Assembly: GCF_021412565.1 (NCBI RefSeq)
Contig: NZ_JAKCLJ010000011.1
Span: 1 to 64,000 of the forward strand
Reading direction: 5' to 3'
From: Shewanella sp. AS1
GTDB taxonomy: Bacteria > Pseudomonadota > Gammaproteobacteria > Enterobacterales > Shewanellaceae
Length of the DNA stretch: 64,000 nt
In this document: positions 45,938 through 56,617 of the stretch, one piece after another
Layout of the letters: every line of letters begins with the position of its first letter
Numbering within the stretch: position 1 is the first letter of the stretch
Translations under genes and position numbers: made by a program
The notes under the pieces: generated by a model
Databases searched by the model: none
Seen by the model: only the letters and a program-made list of their open reading frames with translations
Told to the model about the DNA's origin: nothing

Positions 45938-47143
45938 CTACTTGCTCCTCAGGGTTAAGGTGCTGTTGATCTTATCATCGGCGCTGTTCATCGCCCCAGC
46001 ATTGACCTCGAAACGATTTGAGATCAGCTGAGTAAACTGCTCAATCTGGGCATAGCTCTTGGCGGTGATCTGCATGCGTATCTCGTTGCGGCCACTGTCG
46101 AAACGCAGTGTGGTCGGTTTGAGATCCGGCACGGCAATAAAGGCCTGCTTGAGTTCATCAAGCATGGTAAAGAAAGCGGCACCGCTGCCAGAACCCTGCA
46201 GGCTGCGCAGGGCACTGTCCATCTGCGAGCGGATATTGACCACCCGCGAGCTGCCAACCACCTGTTTAAAGATTTGGCTGCTCTGTTGCTGCAACTGCTC
46301 ACGCTCGCTGTTCATCTGGTGAATGTTGAGCCCTTTATTCACCAGAGCCAGCACCAGCGCTACAAATAGCACTATGGCACTATTGCGCCACAGCAGCAGA
46401 TGCTTGCCATATTCACGTTTAGGGGTATAAGCCCCGGTAAGTAGGTTCAGGGGCGCATGTAAGATACCTTTGGCCAGCACTAACATGGGCAGATCTAAAG
46501 GCTGAGGCTGAACCTCAACCCCCTGGATCTCAAGCTCGCTGTAGTTTGCCAGCGTGACCACTTCTTCCTGCTCTTTCTCGACCAATTTAGGCAAGGCGGC
46601 ATTAAACCAGCCGGCGTCCAAGCTGACACCACTGCCACTGCCGGTACGCAGCAGGTAATCTGAACCAAACTGCATCACCGCCCACTTACACTCTTGCAAT
46701 GGCAGCGCCAGACAATCGGGTACTATCTGCCGAGCACGGATGCCCGCATCCTTAAGCCAGGAGAGCCAGTTCTGCATCTGCGAATGCGCCACCACGGCAA
46801 CGCTTAAAGCCTCTCCGTCACGGGGGCCGGTCACGAAATGCAGCTCATCGACATTCTCTGCCAGACTCTCTTCAAGCATAAAGGGTAAAGCCTTGATCGC
46901 CTGCCGCTGACCCTTTTCGGGCAGTTGTACCGAGGTCAGGGTGATCGCCGATGCGGGCACCAGAATATCCACCGGACGATTACCGGCGCGCTCTGCCAGT
47001 GTCGACAAAGCATTGGCATCGGCCAGCTCTCCGGAAGCGATGATCTCTTGCTCCTGCTCAGACCAAACCAGCCAGGCGCAGCTTTGGTCTATGCTTCTTC
47101 CTAAACGGATAAATAATCGTTCACTCAAGGTCTTTCTCCACAA
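45938..47143 (-). CDS. gspL: Type II secretion protein GspL
   Basis: A 401-residue protein linking the ATPase GspE to the membrane platform. The cytoplasmic actin-like part (1-245) starts SERLFIRLGRSIDQSCAWLV, one helix follows at about 252-270 (NSAIVLFVALVLALV), and a periplasmic ferredoxin-like part ends the protein. It is followed directly by gspM. Confidence 0.93.
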   Translation of the reverse strand: MWRKTLSERLFIRLGRSIDQSCAWLVWSEQEQEIIASGELADANALSTLAERAGNRPVDILVPASAITLTSVQLPEKGQRQAIKALPFMLEESLAENVDELHFVTGPRDGEALSVAVVAHSQMQNWLSWLKDAGIRARQIVPDCLALPLQECKWAVMQFGSDYLLRTGSGSGVSLDAGWFNAALPKLVEKEQEEVVTLANYSELEIQGVEVQPQPLDLPMLVLAKGILHAPLNLLTGAYTPKREYGKHLLLWRNSAIVLFVALVLALVNKGLNIHQMNSEREQLQQQSSQIFKQVVGSSRVVNIRSQMDSALRSLQGSGSGAAFFTMLDELKQAFIAVPDLKPTTLRFDSGRNEIRMQITAKSYAQIEQFTQLISNRFEVNAGAMNSADDKINSTLTLRSK

Positions 47144-47211
47144 GTCGCATCAGCCAACAGCTCTGACTTGTTTTATTCTATTTTACCTGCCGTATATCAC
47201 AGCAAAGGTGA

Positions 47212-48210
47212 CTATTTCTGCCCGCCATACTGACGCGTCAGTACCTCTAACTTGGTCTTACCGACGACTCTAAGCACACTCTCTAAACGGAAGGTGGCAC
47301 TATCGACTCTGGCCGCCGCCTCCAACAAAAAGTAATTGCTCTTCAGGCTAAAACTGGAGGCCAGCTTCTGTTCACTCTTCAACGAAGAGATAGAACTATT
47401 CTCCCAAAACTCATCGATCGAATCGTAACCATCTGGCGGGCGCTGGTTGATGATGCTCTCCGCCTCGCCCACGCTTATCTTATTATCTAACATGCCGGCC
47501 AATAACGCCGCCTGTTCTATCTCTATGGTATTGACGTTCAGCACTTGCCTGTCATTACCCGGTATCGCGCAGATATAGGGTGTCAGCTTGAGGTAAACCT
47601 CCTGGCTGACCCCCATCACGGCGCGCAGTTCGCTGCGATGATTCATTATGGTGTTGGCCGCGCGATAGGCTATGGTTCGCGACTCATACTCCGCATCCTC
47701 GGCGCCAAACGGGCTGGTTACCGTATCCTCATCCAGATAATCTTTCAGTGTATGGGTCAGGCGCTCCGCAGAGAAATCATCCATACCTAAGGCCACCAGC
47801 AAACCCTTAAATTGCTGCGCCGGCAGCGACAGTTTCGGCTGGCCATTCTCCACTTCGCTGCTCTTCATCGACAGTGAGTTGAGATTAAAACAGGCCTGCA
47901 TATCACTGATGCGGCCACCTATTTCGCCCTGCTCGGCAGGAAAAACCACATTGGCCTGAGCCCAGTACTGCTGACGGTGGATCTTACCATCGTCGGCATC
48001 TTTCAAATCTTGTTCTAGCACCTTCTTGGCCAGCTCTTCGGCCGAGATGGCATACCAGTATGCCTGATCATATTGCGCCAGGTTGATGGTACGGCGCACC
48101 GAGATCTGGTTTCGGCTGTTGATGTTAGTGGCGATCACCGCAATCATGGCGACTATCATCAGCACCACTATCAGTGCGACACCGCGCTGTTTTCGAGGCA
48201 AATTAGACAT
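47212..48210 (-). CDS. gspK: Type II secretion minor pseudopilin GspK
   Basis: A 332-residue minor pseudopilin, the large tip subunit. The prepilin-type N terminus is MSNLPRKQRG then VALIVVLMIVAMIAVIAT; cleavage is expected after the Gly, and as usual for GspK position +5 is not Glu. The start is the ATG at 48210, which overlaps the gspJ stop by eight bases; the longer frame back to 48324 has no prepilin sense. The C part matches the GspK alpha domain (LNVNTIEIEQAALLAGMLDN). Confidence 0.94.
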   Translation of the reverse strand: MSNLPRKQRGVALIVVLMIVAMIAVIATNINSRNQISVRRTINLAQYDQAYWYAISAEELAKKVLEQDLKDADDGKIHRQQYWAQANVVFPAEQGEIGGRISDMQACFNLNSLSMKSSEVENGQPKLSLPAQQFKGLLVALGMDDFSAERLTHTLKDYLDEDTVTSPFGAEDAEYESRTIAYRAANTIMNHRSELRAVMGVSQEVYLKLTPYICAIPGNDRQVLNVNTIEIEQAALLAGMLDNKISVGEAESIINQRPPDGYDSIDEFWENSSISSLKSEQKLASSFSLKSNYFLLEAAARVDSATFRLESVLRVVGKTKLEVLTRQYGGQK

Positions 48211-48952
48211 TATTATCCTCGACCTCAGGCACAGTACCGTCATCCTCTGGGTTCTCTTCGCTACCCTCTTGCGTATCCGTTTCCGAGCCGTCATCCGGTT
48301 GATTGCCGGCATTATCGTCTTCATCGTCGCTCGGCGTCAGCAAGGCGCCCTTAGGCAATAAAAACTTACGCTGTATCTTGCCCAGCCCTTCGACATCTAT
48401 CTCCATCGCAATCGCCTGGGGTAGACTGGTGGCCTCTATTTTTCGCTGCCACTGATTATCAACAAAAAAAGCGTACTCCAGTGACACCACGTCCTTAATC
48501 ACCACAGTTTTTATCGGCTCAGTGCCAAACTCCGGCTCAGGATAGGGAAAAAACCAGCGCTCTAAATTATGGTTCTGCACCACATAGGCCACTGACTGCA
48601 AGCTGCCTCTGGGCAGAATGCCATCGGGATTGAGCCAGCCGATGCGAAAGAAGACGATCGCCTCCGAGTCAGGATCCGTATCCAGCAGATCCGCCCCTGT
48701 CTGGAGCACTGTGCTGCCCCGCCCCCCTTCGAGGGAGCGTGGGGTGCGGGCAACCATCTGCCCAAAGTCCCGCTCCAGGGCACCAAAACCCTGCTGTAAT
48801 GCCTTGAGTCTGTCGGCAAACTCCGCCGTGGTGGCATCATTTTTCATCACAGTTTGCAGCACTGAGTTAGCCGCCAGCCCCAACATGGCAAAGATGGCGA
48901 TGGCCACCAGCATCTCCAGCAGGGTAAAGCCCTGGGCTCCCTTAACCTTCAT
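48203..48952 (-). CDS. gspJ: Type II secretion minor pseudopilin GspJ
   Basis: A 249-residue minor pseudopilin with leader MKVKGAQG and FTLLEMLVAIAIFAML after the cut; Glu at +5. I prefer the ATG at 48952 (short leader) over 48961 or 49003, though the ribosome site is weak and translation is probably coupled to gspI, which it overlaps by 11 bases. The C-terminal tail is very acidic (DDEDDNAGNQPDDGSETDTQ). Confidence 0.92.
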   Translation of the reverse strand: MKVKGAQGFTLLEMLVAIAIFAMLGLAANSVLQTVMKNDATTAEFADRLKALQQGFGALERDFGQMVARTPRSLEGGRGSTVLQTGADLLDTDPDSEAIVFFRIGWLNPDGILPRGSLQSVAYVVQNHNLERWFFPYPEPEFGTEPIKTVVIKDVVSLEYAFFVDNQWQRKIEATSLPQAIAMEIDVEGLGKIQRKFLLPKGALLTPSDDEDDNAGNQPDDGSETDTQEGSEENPEDDGTVPEVEDNNV

Positions 48953-49313
48953 TGAATACATAACTGCTGACCTGAGCGACAATCCGCTGATACCTTTCAT
49001 CATCGCTAACGCTTATGCGTATCATACGAAAGCTATCATCTGCGGTTTTCACCACTTCCTTACGCCAATACCACTCTTTATCCGCCAGCTCGACCCGCCC
49101 CTCTTTGCGGCCCAGTGCGGGAAACTTCTCCTCTAGTCGGGCATCGACCATCTGGTTATCGGCGACCCACTGTGCCAGGGTGCGCTCCTCCAGAATCGGC
49201 ATGTTGGCGATCTGCTGTCCCAGACTCTTAGTGATAGACACGGCCGCTGTCGCAAAGACGGCCAGGGCGACTATCACCTCAAGCAGTGTCATGCCTCGCT
49301 GCTTATTACGCAC
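48942..49313 (-). CDS. gspI: Type II secretion minor pseudopilin GspI
   Basis: A 123-residue minor pseudopilin. I place the start at a GTG at 49313, because GGAGG lies six bases before it and it gives the short leader MRNKQRG followed by MTLLEVIVALAVFA. The longer TTG-led frame (49334) has no ribosome site. It nucleates the pseudopilus tip with GspJ and GspK and overlaps gspJ. Confidence 0.92.
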   Translation of the reverse strand: MRNKQRGMTLLEVIVALAVFATAAVSITKSLGQQIANMPILEERTLAQWVADNQMVDARLEEKFPALGRKEGRVELADKEWYWRKEVVKTADDSFRMIRISVSDDERYQRIVAQVSSYVFNEG

Positions 49314-49372
49314 CCAATGCCTCCGGACTGACAAGCTGTAGCTGTGCGCCCCTTAAGCCGGTGTTATGGACC

Positions 49373-49954
49373 TTATTCATCTTCGAATCCATCGTCTCTC
49401 CCCAGAGTTAACCGGCCAAGCGCATCGCCAACCACCAATGTATCAATCTCATCTCCCTGCTCATCCTTGCTGACAAAGGTCAGCTCGAAGGCACTCATCT
49501 CGCCGCTGGGAAACAGCATTACCTGCGGCTCGGGGAATTTCTTTTTCTCTTCTTCCGTTAGCTCAATAAGAGGCTCATCGAACCAGGAGTCATCCTCTTC
49601 ATCCTCTTGAGACAGGGGCAAGCCATCTAGGATAAGACTCATCTCAACCCCATAGGGCATCTCTCGCTCTGCCAGCAGGCGATCATCCTCTAAAGGTTTC
49701 CATTTGCCCTCTTCGTAATAGACAAACTTGTAATAACTCTTGTCTATTACTATGCCGATAAACTGGCCGCTGAGCACAGTCTCATCCAGCACCAACTCAG
49801 TAGTGGCGATAAACTGCTTTGCCGTGCGCTCCAGCTCCTGCTGCTTACCGGCACTGCTTGAGGTGTAGGTCACCGCCGCGGCCGCAAGACCGATCAGCAA
49901 GATGACCAACAAGACCTCCATCAGGGTAAACCCCGACTGACGCAGCGACCTCAT
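49373..49954 (-). CDS. gspH: Type II secretion minor pseudopilin GspH
   Basis: A 193-residue minor pseudopilin: leader MRSLRQSG, then FTLMEVLLVILLIGLAAAAV. The globular part is unusually acidic (QEDEEDDSWFDEPLIELTEE), as is that of GspJ. It is separated from gspG by 36 bp. Confidence 0.93.
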   Translation of the reverse strand: MRSLRQSGFTLMEVLLVILLIGLAAAAVTYTSSSAGKQQELERTAKQFIATTELVLDETVLSGQFIGIVIDKSYYKFVYYEEGKWKPLEDDRLLAEREMPYGVEMSLILDGLPLSQEDEEDDSWFDEPLIELTEEEKKKFPEPQVMLFPSGEMSAFELTFVSKDEQGDEIDTLVVGDALGRLTLGRDDGFEDE

Positions 49955-49990
49955 TAGGCTCGACTCTTAGACTGAATCATCGACTGGCTA

Positions 49991-50425
49991 TTATTGGAAA
50001 TCTTGCAGATTCCAGCTGCCAACATCGTCTTCAGTGCCTGGCTGACCATCGGGACCTGCGCTGAAAATATCTATCTTGCCGCGCTCACCTGGGCTTAACA
50101 GCAGGTAGTTATTTCTCCATGGGTCCTGTGGCAGACGCTTCACATAGCCGTCGCTACGGTAGTTACGTGGCTCAGGCGAAATGGTTGGCTTCTGAACCAG
50201 CGCCTCAAGCCCCTGCTCTGTGGTTGGGTAAACACTGTTATCCAGACGGTACATATCCAAGGCATTTTCCAATGCCACTATGTCAGATACCGCTTTTTGC
50301 AGATCGGCCTTATCTTTGTTACCCATCAGGTTAGGCACAACCAAAGAGGCAAGGATCCCCAAGATCACGATAACCACCATCACTTCTAACAGGGTAAAAC
50401 CTTTCTGCTTGTTTCTTGCTTGCAT
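49991..50425 (-). CDS. gspG: Type II secretion major pseudopilin GspG
   Basis: A 144-residue major pseudopilin that builds the piston-like pseudopilus. Leader MQARNKQKG, then FTLLEVMVVIVILGILASLV. The C part keeps the calcium-site loop (FSAGPDGQPGTEDDVGSW) and VYPTTEQGLEALV. Cleaved by the prepilin peptidase (not in this window). Confidence 0.96.
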   Translation of the reverse strand: MQARNKQKGFTLLEVMVVIVILGILASLVVPNLMGNKDKADLQKAVSDIVALENALDMYRLDNSVYPTTEQGLEALVQKPTISPEPRNYRSDGYVKRLPQDPWRNNYLLLSPGERGKIDIFSAGPDGQPGTEDDVGSWNLQDFQ

Positions 50426-50497
50426 TACTACATCCTCTATTAAGTGCTAACTCCCGTGAGTGAGCACGCTATTGCATGGTTTTGCTGCTCTGGCGCA

Positions 50498-51718
50498 TCA
50501 ACCACTAATCATATTGTTCAATTCTAAAATGGGTTGCAGGATCGCCAGCACGATAAACAACACCACCGCCGCCATGCTGACCACCAGCAAAGGCTCAAAT
50601 ACCCCGAGCGCGATATTCACATTGGACTCAAACTCGCGATCCTGGTTGTCCGCGGCGCGTTCCAGCATCTGCTCCAACTGACCACTTTTTTCACCCGAGG
50701 TGATCATATAGAGCATCATAGGCGGAAAAAGTTTAGTATTGGCCAGTGCCGCGCCTAAACTTGTCCCCTCACGCACCCGAGCGGTTGCCTCTTCGACAGC
50801 CACCCTAACCCTGGCATTCATCAAGACCTCGCTGGCGATACGCATCGCATCCAGCAGCGGCACCGAGCTTGCGGTGAGAATACTCAAAGTACGGGCAAAA
50901 CGCGCGGTATTGAGCCCCTTACTGACCCTGCCAATCACAGGCATATTCAGCAGCGCACTATCGAAACGCATCCGATTGGCACTGCTCTTAAGCAACTGCT
51001 TAAAACCAACGATCGCCAGCACTATTACCCCAAGGAGGATAAAACCATAGTCGCGCACAAAGTCCGATGCGGCGATCAAAAGCTGGGTCGTCCAGGGCAA
51101 CTCCTGCCCCATATGCTCAAACTGTCCAACCACCTGAGGCACAACCGCCGCCAGCAAGATAGCGATAACGCTGATAGCCACCACAGTCAGCACTATGGGA
51201 TAGATCATCGCCTGAGTCATCTTGCCCTTGAGCTGTTGACGCCGCTCTGTGTAATCCGCCAGACGGTTGAGCACCACCTCAAGGTGACCGGATTTCTCGC
51301 CAGACGCCACCATGGCACGATAGAGATCATCGAAAATATGCGGGAACTCGGCCATGGAATCGGCCAGGCTGTAACCTTCTACCACACGTGAGCGCACCGC
51401 CATCACCATGCTGGCGAGACGATCTTTCTCACACTGCTGGCCCACGGCCTTAAGAGATTCTTCGATAGGCAGACCCGATGCCACCAGGGTGGCTATCTGA
51501 CGGGTGATCATCGCCAGCTCGGACACCGAGATGCCGCGCTTAAAACTAAAACCGCCCGACTTGACCTTAGACTCTTTCTCCACCACGGCGGTAATTTCCA
51601 GCGGCATCAGGCGCTGTTCACGCAGTTGACCACGGGCATGACGCGCCGTATCGGCTTCTATCACCCCTTTCTGCTGTTTACCTTTAGTGTCGAGCGCTTT
51701 GTATTCATAGGCTGGCAT
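50498..51718 (-). CDS. gspF: Type II secretion inner-membrane protein GspF
   Basis: A 406-residue platform protein with two GspF domains and three helices (about 170-190, 220-240, 375-398). MPAYEYKALDTKGKQQKGVI is the family start. It is three bases after gspE. Confidence 0.95.
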   Translation of the reverse strand: MPAYEYKALDTKGKQQKGVIEADTARHARGQLREQRLMPLEITAVVEKESKVKSGGFSFKRGISVSELAMITRQIATLVASGLPIEESLKAVGQQCEKDRLASMVMAVRSRVVEGYSLADSMAEFPHIFDDLYRAMVASGEKSGHLEVVLNRLADYTERRQQLKGKMTQAMIYPIVLTVVAISVIAILLAAVVPQVVGQFEHMGQELPWTTQLLIAASDFVRDYGFILLGVIVLAIVGFKQLLKSSANRMRFDSALLNMPVIGRVSKGLNTARFARTLSILTASSVPLLDAMRIASEVLMNARVRVAVEEATARVREGTSLGAALANTKLFPPMMLYMITSGEKSGQLEQMLERAADNQDREFESNVNIALGVFEPLLVVSMAAVVLFIVLAILQPILELNNMISG

Positions 51719-51721
51719 CCG

Positions 51722-53293
51722 TTACTCCTCGCGGGTGACGCGCAGCACTTCTTCCAGGGTAGTGACCCCGGCCAGCACTTTGCTCATGCCATCGTGACGA
51801 ATACTGGGCACTGTCTTGCGTATGTGTTTCTCAATAGCCAACTCACCGCGGCCTGTATGGATCAACTCACGAATATGGTCGTCCACCAGCAGCAATTCAT
51901 GGATACCGGTACGGCCACGATAACCGTTATTACCACAGGCGCTACAGCCGTTGGCACGGTAGATATGACGCGGATCGTCGGCATCTATCCCTAACAGCTC
52001 CCGCTCGCGCTGATCCGGCAGATGCTCTGTCTTACAGACAGGACACAAGGTACGGATAAGACGCTGCGCCAACACCCCGAGCAGACTCGAAGAGACTAGG
52101 AAGGGCTCAACCCCCATATCCTGCAGACGAGTAATGGCACCCGAAGCCGTATTGGTGTGCAGGGTCGAGATCACCAAGTGACCCGTTAAGGAGGCCTGCA
52201 CGGCAATTTGGGCGGTTTCCAGATCCCGGATCTCACCTATCATCACCACATCCGGATCCTGACGCAAAATGGCGCGTAGGCCACGAGCGAAGGTCATATC
52301 CACCTTAGTATTTACCTGAGTCTGACCAATACCGGCCAGCTCATATTCGATAGGATCTTCAACCGTGAGTATGTTGGTGTCGATGGAGTTGATCTCGGTC
52401 AGACCCGCATACAGGGTCGTACTCTTACCCGAACCCGTTGGCCCGGTCACCAGAATGATACCGTGAGGTTTGCGGATCAGCTGATCAAACTGCTGGCGAA
52501 TTGTGTCTGTCATCCCCAGCTGTTTCAGATCCAGATTGCCGGCGTTCTTATCCAACAGACGTAATACCACACGCTCGCCGTGGCTAGAGGGCATGGTCGA
52601 GACACGCACATCCACGGCGCGACCGGCAATACGCAGCGAGATACGGCCATCTTGCGGCACCCGCTTCTCGGCGATATCCAGACGGGCCATGACCTTGATA
52701 CGCGACACTAACAGCGAAGATAACTTACGGTTTGGCTTGAGCACCTCTTTCAGCACGCCGTCGACGCGGAAACGCACCACCAGCTGTTTCTCATAGGTCT
52801 CGATATGAATATCCGAGGCTTCCTCTTTGATCGCCTCAGACAGGAGCGCGTTGATCAGACGAATAATAGGCGCATCGTCATCCCCTTCGAGCAGATCCTC
52901 AGTTTGTGGGATCTCCTCGGCCAGGGTGAAGAGATCCATTTCGTTGCCTATATCCTGCATCAGCTGCTGGGCTTCAGACGAGTTAGCCTGATACACCTTG
53001 GTCAGTTTAGACTCAAAAGCAGTGGCTTCGAGCTGAGTCAAGGCCAGTTCCTGCCCGGTATAACGGCGCACCTCAAGCATAGCCTCGATAGGCGTCGCCT
53101 CTGTATGGAACAGGGTTAACTTGCCCGACTCTTCCTTTTCCAGTACTAGCTGAAAGCGATGAGCAAAGGCAAAGGGCAACCGTTCACGGCTATTAGAGTG
53201 AAACACTTCATCCGATTCGGCCTCTTGCGCCAGCCCAAGTTCACTCGATACCTGGGCCAGTTCATCATTTTGGGAGGCTTGCAGATCACTCAT
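51722..53293 (-). CDS. gspE: Type II secretion ATPase GspE
   Basis: A 523-residue hexameric ATPase. N1E domains cover about 1-130. Walker A is [14 protein letters not shown], the Asp box [17 protein letters not shown], Walker [11 protein letters not shown], and the four-Cys zinc module CPVC ... CSACG near 415-450. It drives pseudopilus assembly. Its ATG overlaps the gspD stop by eight bases. Confidence 0.96.
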   Translation of the reverse strand: MSDLQASQNDELAQVSSELGLAQEAESDEVFHSNSRERLPFAFAHRFQLVLEKEESGKLTLFHTEATPIEAMLEVRRYTGQELALTQLEATAFESKLTKVYQANSSEAQQLMQDIGNEMDLFTLAEEIPQTEDLLEGDDDAPIIRLINALLSEAIKEEASDIHIETYEKQLVVRFRVDGVLKEVLKPNRKLSSLLVSRIKVMARLDIAEKRVPQDGRISLRIAGRAVDVRVSTMPSSHGERVVLRLLDKNAGNLDLKQLGMTDTIRQQFDQLIRKPHGIILVTGPTGSGKSTTLYAGLTEINSIDTNILTVEDPIEYELAGIGQTQVNTKVDMTFARGLRAILRQDPDVVMIGEIRDLETAQIAVQASLTGHLVISTLHTNTASGAITRLQDMGVEPFLVSSSLLGVLAQRLIRTLCPVCKTEHLPDQRERELLGIDADDPRHIYRANGCSACGNNGYRGRTGIHELLLVDDHIRELIHTGRGELAIEKHIRKTVPSIRHDGMSKVLAGVTTLEEVLRVTREE

Positions 53294-55418
53294 CGGCTTT
53301 ATCTTGCTTCTTGCTGTCTGAAATATGCTTCAGAGTCGAATCGCTTTCACGTAGCGGCGTGTCTAGCCCCTTACGCTCTTTGTAACGCTCTAAGACTTCG
53401 TTGACCTCGGGCGGCAGGTATTCCTCCTGGTTCCACTCTTCAAGCACAGGCACATCGGCACCCGGCATCAAGCTTACGCCACGCTCCTGCTGCTCAAGTT
53501 GAAGGGCACGGAAGTAGTTGTACTTACGACTCGCGACCCCTTCCATAGTGATACCGTCACGGATAATGGTCGGCTTAATAAACACCATGAGGTTACGTTT
53601 TTTCTTGCTGCTGGAGGTGGACTTGAACAGATGCCCCAGGATAGGGATATCACCAAGGAAAGGTACTTTCTGCACACTCTCCTGTGTCTCTTCGTTGATC
53701 AGACCGCCGAGGACGACAATTTGACCCGAATCGGCCATCACAGTGGTGGTCAGACGGCGGGTGGCGAAGGTCACGTCGACGCCTGTATTACCATTGATAC
53801 CCGACACTTCCTGCTCTATGGTCAGTTTCACTGTGCTGCCTTCGTTGATCTGGGGCACCACTTTGAGCTTCACACCGACCTCTTTACGCTCAACGGTCTG
53901 GAATGGGTTACTGTTACCATTGCTGGAGTTCTGGGCGCCAGTCAGGATAGGCACTTCATCACCAACGATAAAGGAGGCTTCCTGGTTATCCAGGGTGGTG
54001 ATAGAAGGTGTTGCCAGCACGTTAGAGGTGGTATCGCTAGATACTGCCTGCACCAAGGCACCAAAGTCGCCCATAGCCAGGCCCCACGCCATGCCATTTA
54101 CCTTACCCAAAGCCTGAGCCAATAGCGTGATATCGCCACGGGTATCTGGGTTAGTGGTCGTTACCGGGTTACCATTGCTGTCGATAGTAGTGACTGTGTT
54201 ACCGTCTTCCCCTTGCGCCTGCCAGATACCTGCACCGACTTCGCCTATGGTTGGGCCAAGGTTGTTAAACTGGGTTCCACCACCGGCTTCTGTAGCCCAC
54301 TGCACACCGAAGCCAACATTATCCCCTTCGGCGACCTCGACTATGATGGCTTCAACCAATACCTGAGCACGGCGAATATCCAACTGATTGATCACACTCT
54401 CAATGGTGCGCATCTGATCCGGCTCTGCACTTATCACTAAGGCGTTCGTATCGGCGTGAGCCATAATATTGATTTCATTACGACGTGAGCTTCGGCCTCC
54501 CCCTTGAGGATTCGCCGCGCCTTCCTGCTCTCTCGAGAGTTTTTCCGCAAAGCCCGTCAACACTTCCACCAACTCTTCGGCTTTGGCATAGCGCAGATAG
54601 CGCACCTTAGTATTGCCGGTCGATGCCTGCTCGGCATCTAAGGTTTTGATTAGGGCAACCACACGCTGACGACTCTTCTCATCACCGCTGACCACCACGG
54701 CATTGGTACGCTCATCGGCAACCACTTTAGGCGCCTGCCCCGGCATCTGCGCCTGGTTGGCGGTCGCGCGGTAGAGGGTATCGATAATGCGCACGATTTC
54801 ACCAGCAGAAGCATACTCTAAAGGCACAACTTGCACCTCGGTATCACCCTGTTTATCGACGCGGCGTACTATGTCCACCAACTTGTTTACCACGGCGGCG
54901 CGGCCAGAAATCATCAAGACGTTTGAAGGGTCGTAGTTCACTACGTTACCACCACCGGCGTTATCGTTTAACTGACGCAGTAGCGGGGCGAGCTGTTTGG
55001 CTTCTGTGTTATACAGGGCAACTATGCGTGTCACCATCTCATCACCAAGGCCTGGGCTTCTGTCATCGGCTACGCGTATGGCCGAGGTCTTGGCATCTTT
55101 ATCCTTGATCACCTTGATGATGTTGTTGTCCATCTCGACCACGGCATAACCATACACCTGCAGCACATTGAGGAAGAACTGATAATATTGCTCATCATTG
55201 AGCAGATCATAGCTGCGCACATTGATTTTGCCGCGTACCGTCGGGTCGACAATAATAGTGCGATTCAAGTTTTTACCGACAATATTGATAAACTCTTGAA
55301 TGTCAGTGCCTTTGAAATTAGCCGCATATTGTTCAGACCATGCCTGCGAAGGCGCTAACATGGATGCGCCCAAAAACATGCTCGCAATAAGATTGCGGCG
55401 GACTTTCTTGTTGTTCAT
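53286..55418 (-). CDS. gspD: Type II secretion outer-membrane secretin GspD
   Basis: A 710-residue secretin forming the outer-membrane channel. A signal peptide (about 1-29, ending near AWSEQ) leads to N0 ([20 protein letters not shown]), three N1-N3 KH-like domains with [15 protein letters not shown], the secretin core with [18 protein letters not shown] and [10 protein letters not shown], and a C-terminal tail for a pilotin (about 640-710). Confidence 0.96.
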   Translation of the reverse strand: MNNKKVRRNLIASMFLGASMLAPSQAWSEQYAANFKGTDIQEFINIVGKNLNRTIIVDPTVRGKINVRSYDLLNDEQYYQFFLNVLQVYGYAVVEMDNNIIKVIKDKDAKTSAIRVADDRSPGLGDEMVTRIVALYNTEAKQLAPLLRQLNDNAGGGNVVNYDPSNVLMISGRAAVVNKLVDIVRRVDKQGDTEVQVVPLEYASAGEIVRIIDTLYRATANQAQMPGQAPKVVADERTNAVVVSGDEKSRQRVVALIKTLDAEQASTGNTKVRYLRYAKAEELVEVLTGFAEKLSREQEGAANPQGGGRSSRRNEINIMAHADTNALVISAEPDQMRTIESVINQLDIRRAQVLVEAIIVEVAEGDNVGFGVQWATEAGGGTQFNNLGPTIGEVGAGIWQAQGEDGNTVTTIDSNGNPVTTTNPDTRGDITLLAQALGKVNGMAWGLAMGDFGALVQAVSSDTTSNVLATPSITTLDNQEASFIVGDEVPILTGAQNSSNGNSNPFQTVERKEVGVKLKVVPQINEGSTVKLTIEQEVSGINGNTGVDVTFATRRLTTTVMADSGQIVVLGGLINEETQESVQKVPFLGDIPILGHLFKSTSSSKKKRNLMVFIKPTIIRDGITMEGVASRKYNYFRALQLEQQERGVSLMPGADVPVLEEWNQEEYLPPEVNEVLERYKERKGLDTPLRESDSTLKHISDSKKQDKADE

Positions 55419-55441
55419 TAATTACTTCCCCTAAACCCTTT

Positions 55442-56350
55442 TTATTGCGGCAAACTAAACATGATCTCTACCAATTGACCCTCTCTCTCCACCATCAAGG
55501 AGATCTCGGTCAATTCAGGCAACTGCGCCATCACTTCCAATGCCTGGCTCATATCAGTTAGATCATAGCCGTTAATTGATTTGGCTAAATCATTAGCCTT
55601 CAAACCTGCTTGTTGAAACAATTCTCGATTCTTGCCGGGGTTTAATCTGTACCCCTGAACTTCACCATCACTGTTAACCGGTGAGATAGCCAGATAGTCG
55701 GTGATCTTACTTGGATCCTGCAGCGAGTTAAGTATCTCTTCCGATACCTCTTCATCGTCCCGTCTATCCACTTTAGTCACATTGCCAGCTCGCTTGGCTT
55801 GTTGCAGCTGATCGTTAGCACTGCTTTGCGCATTATATTTCAGGCCATCTAACATCAGGGTTTCGTAACGCCCGCTATTGGAGATGATGATGCGATCGGC
55901 GTACACCTCTTTGAGTGAGGCCGCAGTGCCTTTAATCTGATCGCCTAGGCTATAGGTATTCTGGCTGCCGCTAGACTCAATCACCGCCAGACCTTTCTGC
56001 TCGGCCGTCGAGGCAACGACACCAGTTAATTGGATGGATAAGGAGGTCTTAGGCGCATCCATCAGCTTCTCTTCGACAGGCGCGACTTTAGGTTTGTCGG
56101 CGTTGGGATCGGCCTTGCCAAACAGGGATAGGTTTTCCAATCCCGCTAGGTTGACCGATGAAGAAGCGCCACCCACTTGGGTCGGCGTTGGTTTCCACGC
56201 TGTGGTAGTTTGGCTGGCGGGCACAAATTTCCATGTTATTTGTGCCAGAAGATAAGCAGAAACAATCAGGCCCAGCCAAAAAATAGCTGTGCTCAGAGGC
56301 TTGTGGGGTACACCTTTGGCCACAGAAATAACTTTATCTAAAATATCCAT
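55442..56350 (-). CDS. gspC: Type II secretion protein GspC
   Basis: A 302-residue inner-membrane protein tying the platform to GspD: one helix (about 20-38), the HR domain (SIQLTGVVASTAEQKGLAVI) and a C-terminal PDZ domain (FQQAGLKANDLAKSINGYDL). It is the first gene of the twelve-gene gspC-N operon and is divergent from hslR across a 267-bp region. Confidence 0.94.
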   Translation of the reverse strand: MDILDKVISVAKGVPHKPLSTAIFWLGLIVSAYLLAQITWKFVPASQTTTAWKPTPTQVGGASSSVNLAGLENLSLFGKADPNADKPKVAPVEEKLMDAPKTSLSIQLTGVVASTAEQKGLAVIESSGSQNTYSLGDQIKGTAASLKEVYADRIIISNSGRYETLMLDGLKYNAQSSANDQLQQAKRAGNVTKVDRRDDEEVSEEILNSLQDPSKITDYLAISPVNSDGEVQGYRLNPGKNRELFQQAGLKANDLAKSINGYDLTDMSQALEVMAQLPELTEISLMVEREGQLVEIMFSLPQ

Positions 56351-56559
56351 GTATATGGACCCTCTAAACAGGTCTCTAATCTAATTAAGTAATAATTTAA
56401 TAACATACTATAGCTAATGCTAACCTAGACTGTTATCTGCAACAAGCCTATAACTGATGCTATATTGGCCTATAGCCTTTATTTATGCTAACTTTACGCG
56501 CCTAAAAAGGGTGTGAGGTCAGTCGCTATATCGCCATTATCGCCCGCCTTTGGATGTAA

Positions 56560-56590
56560 CTTATTGTTAAGCCTGTGAGCTTACCCATCT
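56560..56590 (+). promoter_or_regulatory. Possible sigma-32 promoter of hslRO
   Basis: CCCATCT (56584-56590) fits the sigma-32 -10 element; CTTATTG (56560-56566), 17 bp upstream, is a partial -35 match. It is 28 bp before hslR, and hslR/hslO are heat-shock genes in E. coli. Confidence 0.4.
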
Positions 56591-56617
56591 TTTGTCTGCC
56601 TGTAGAGGAGGTTTGTC

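Noticed and set aside
53499..54125. Plus-strand 208-aa frame opposite gspD
   Set aside because: It mirrors the secretin gene, with no start signal and no recognisable protein features.
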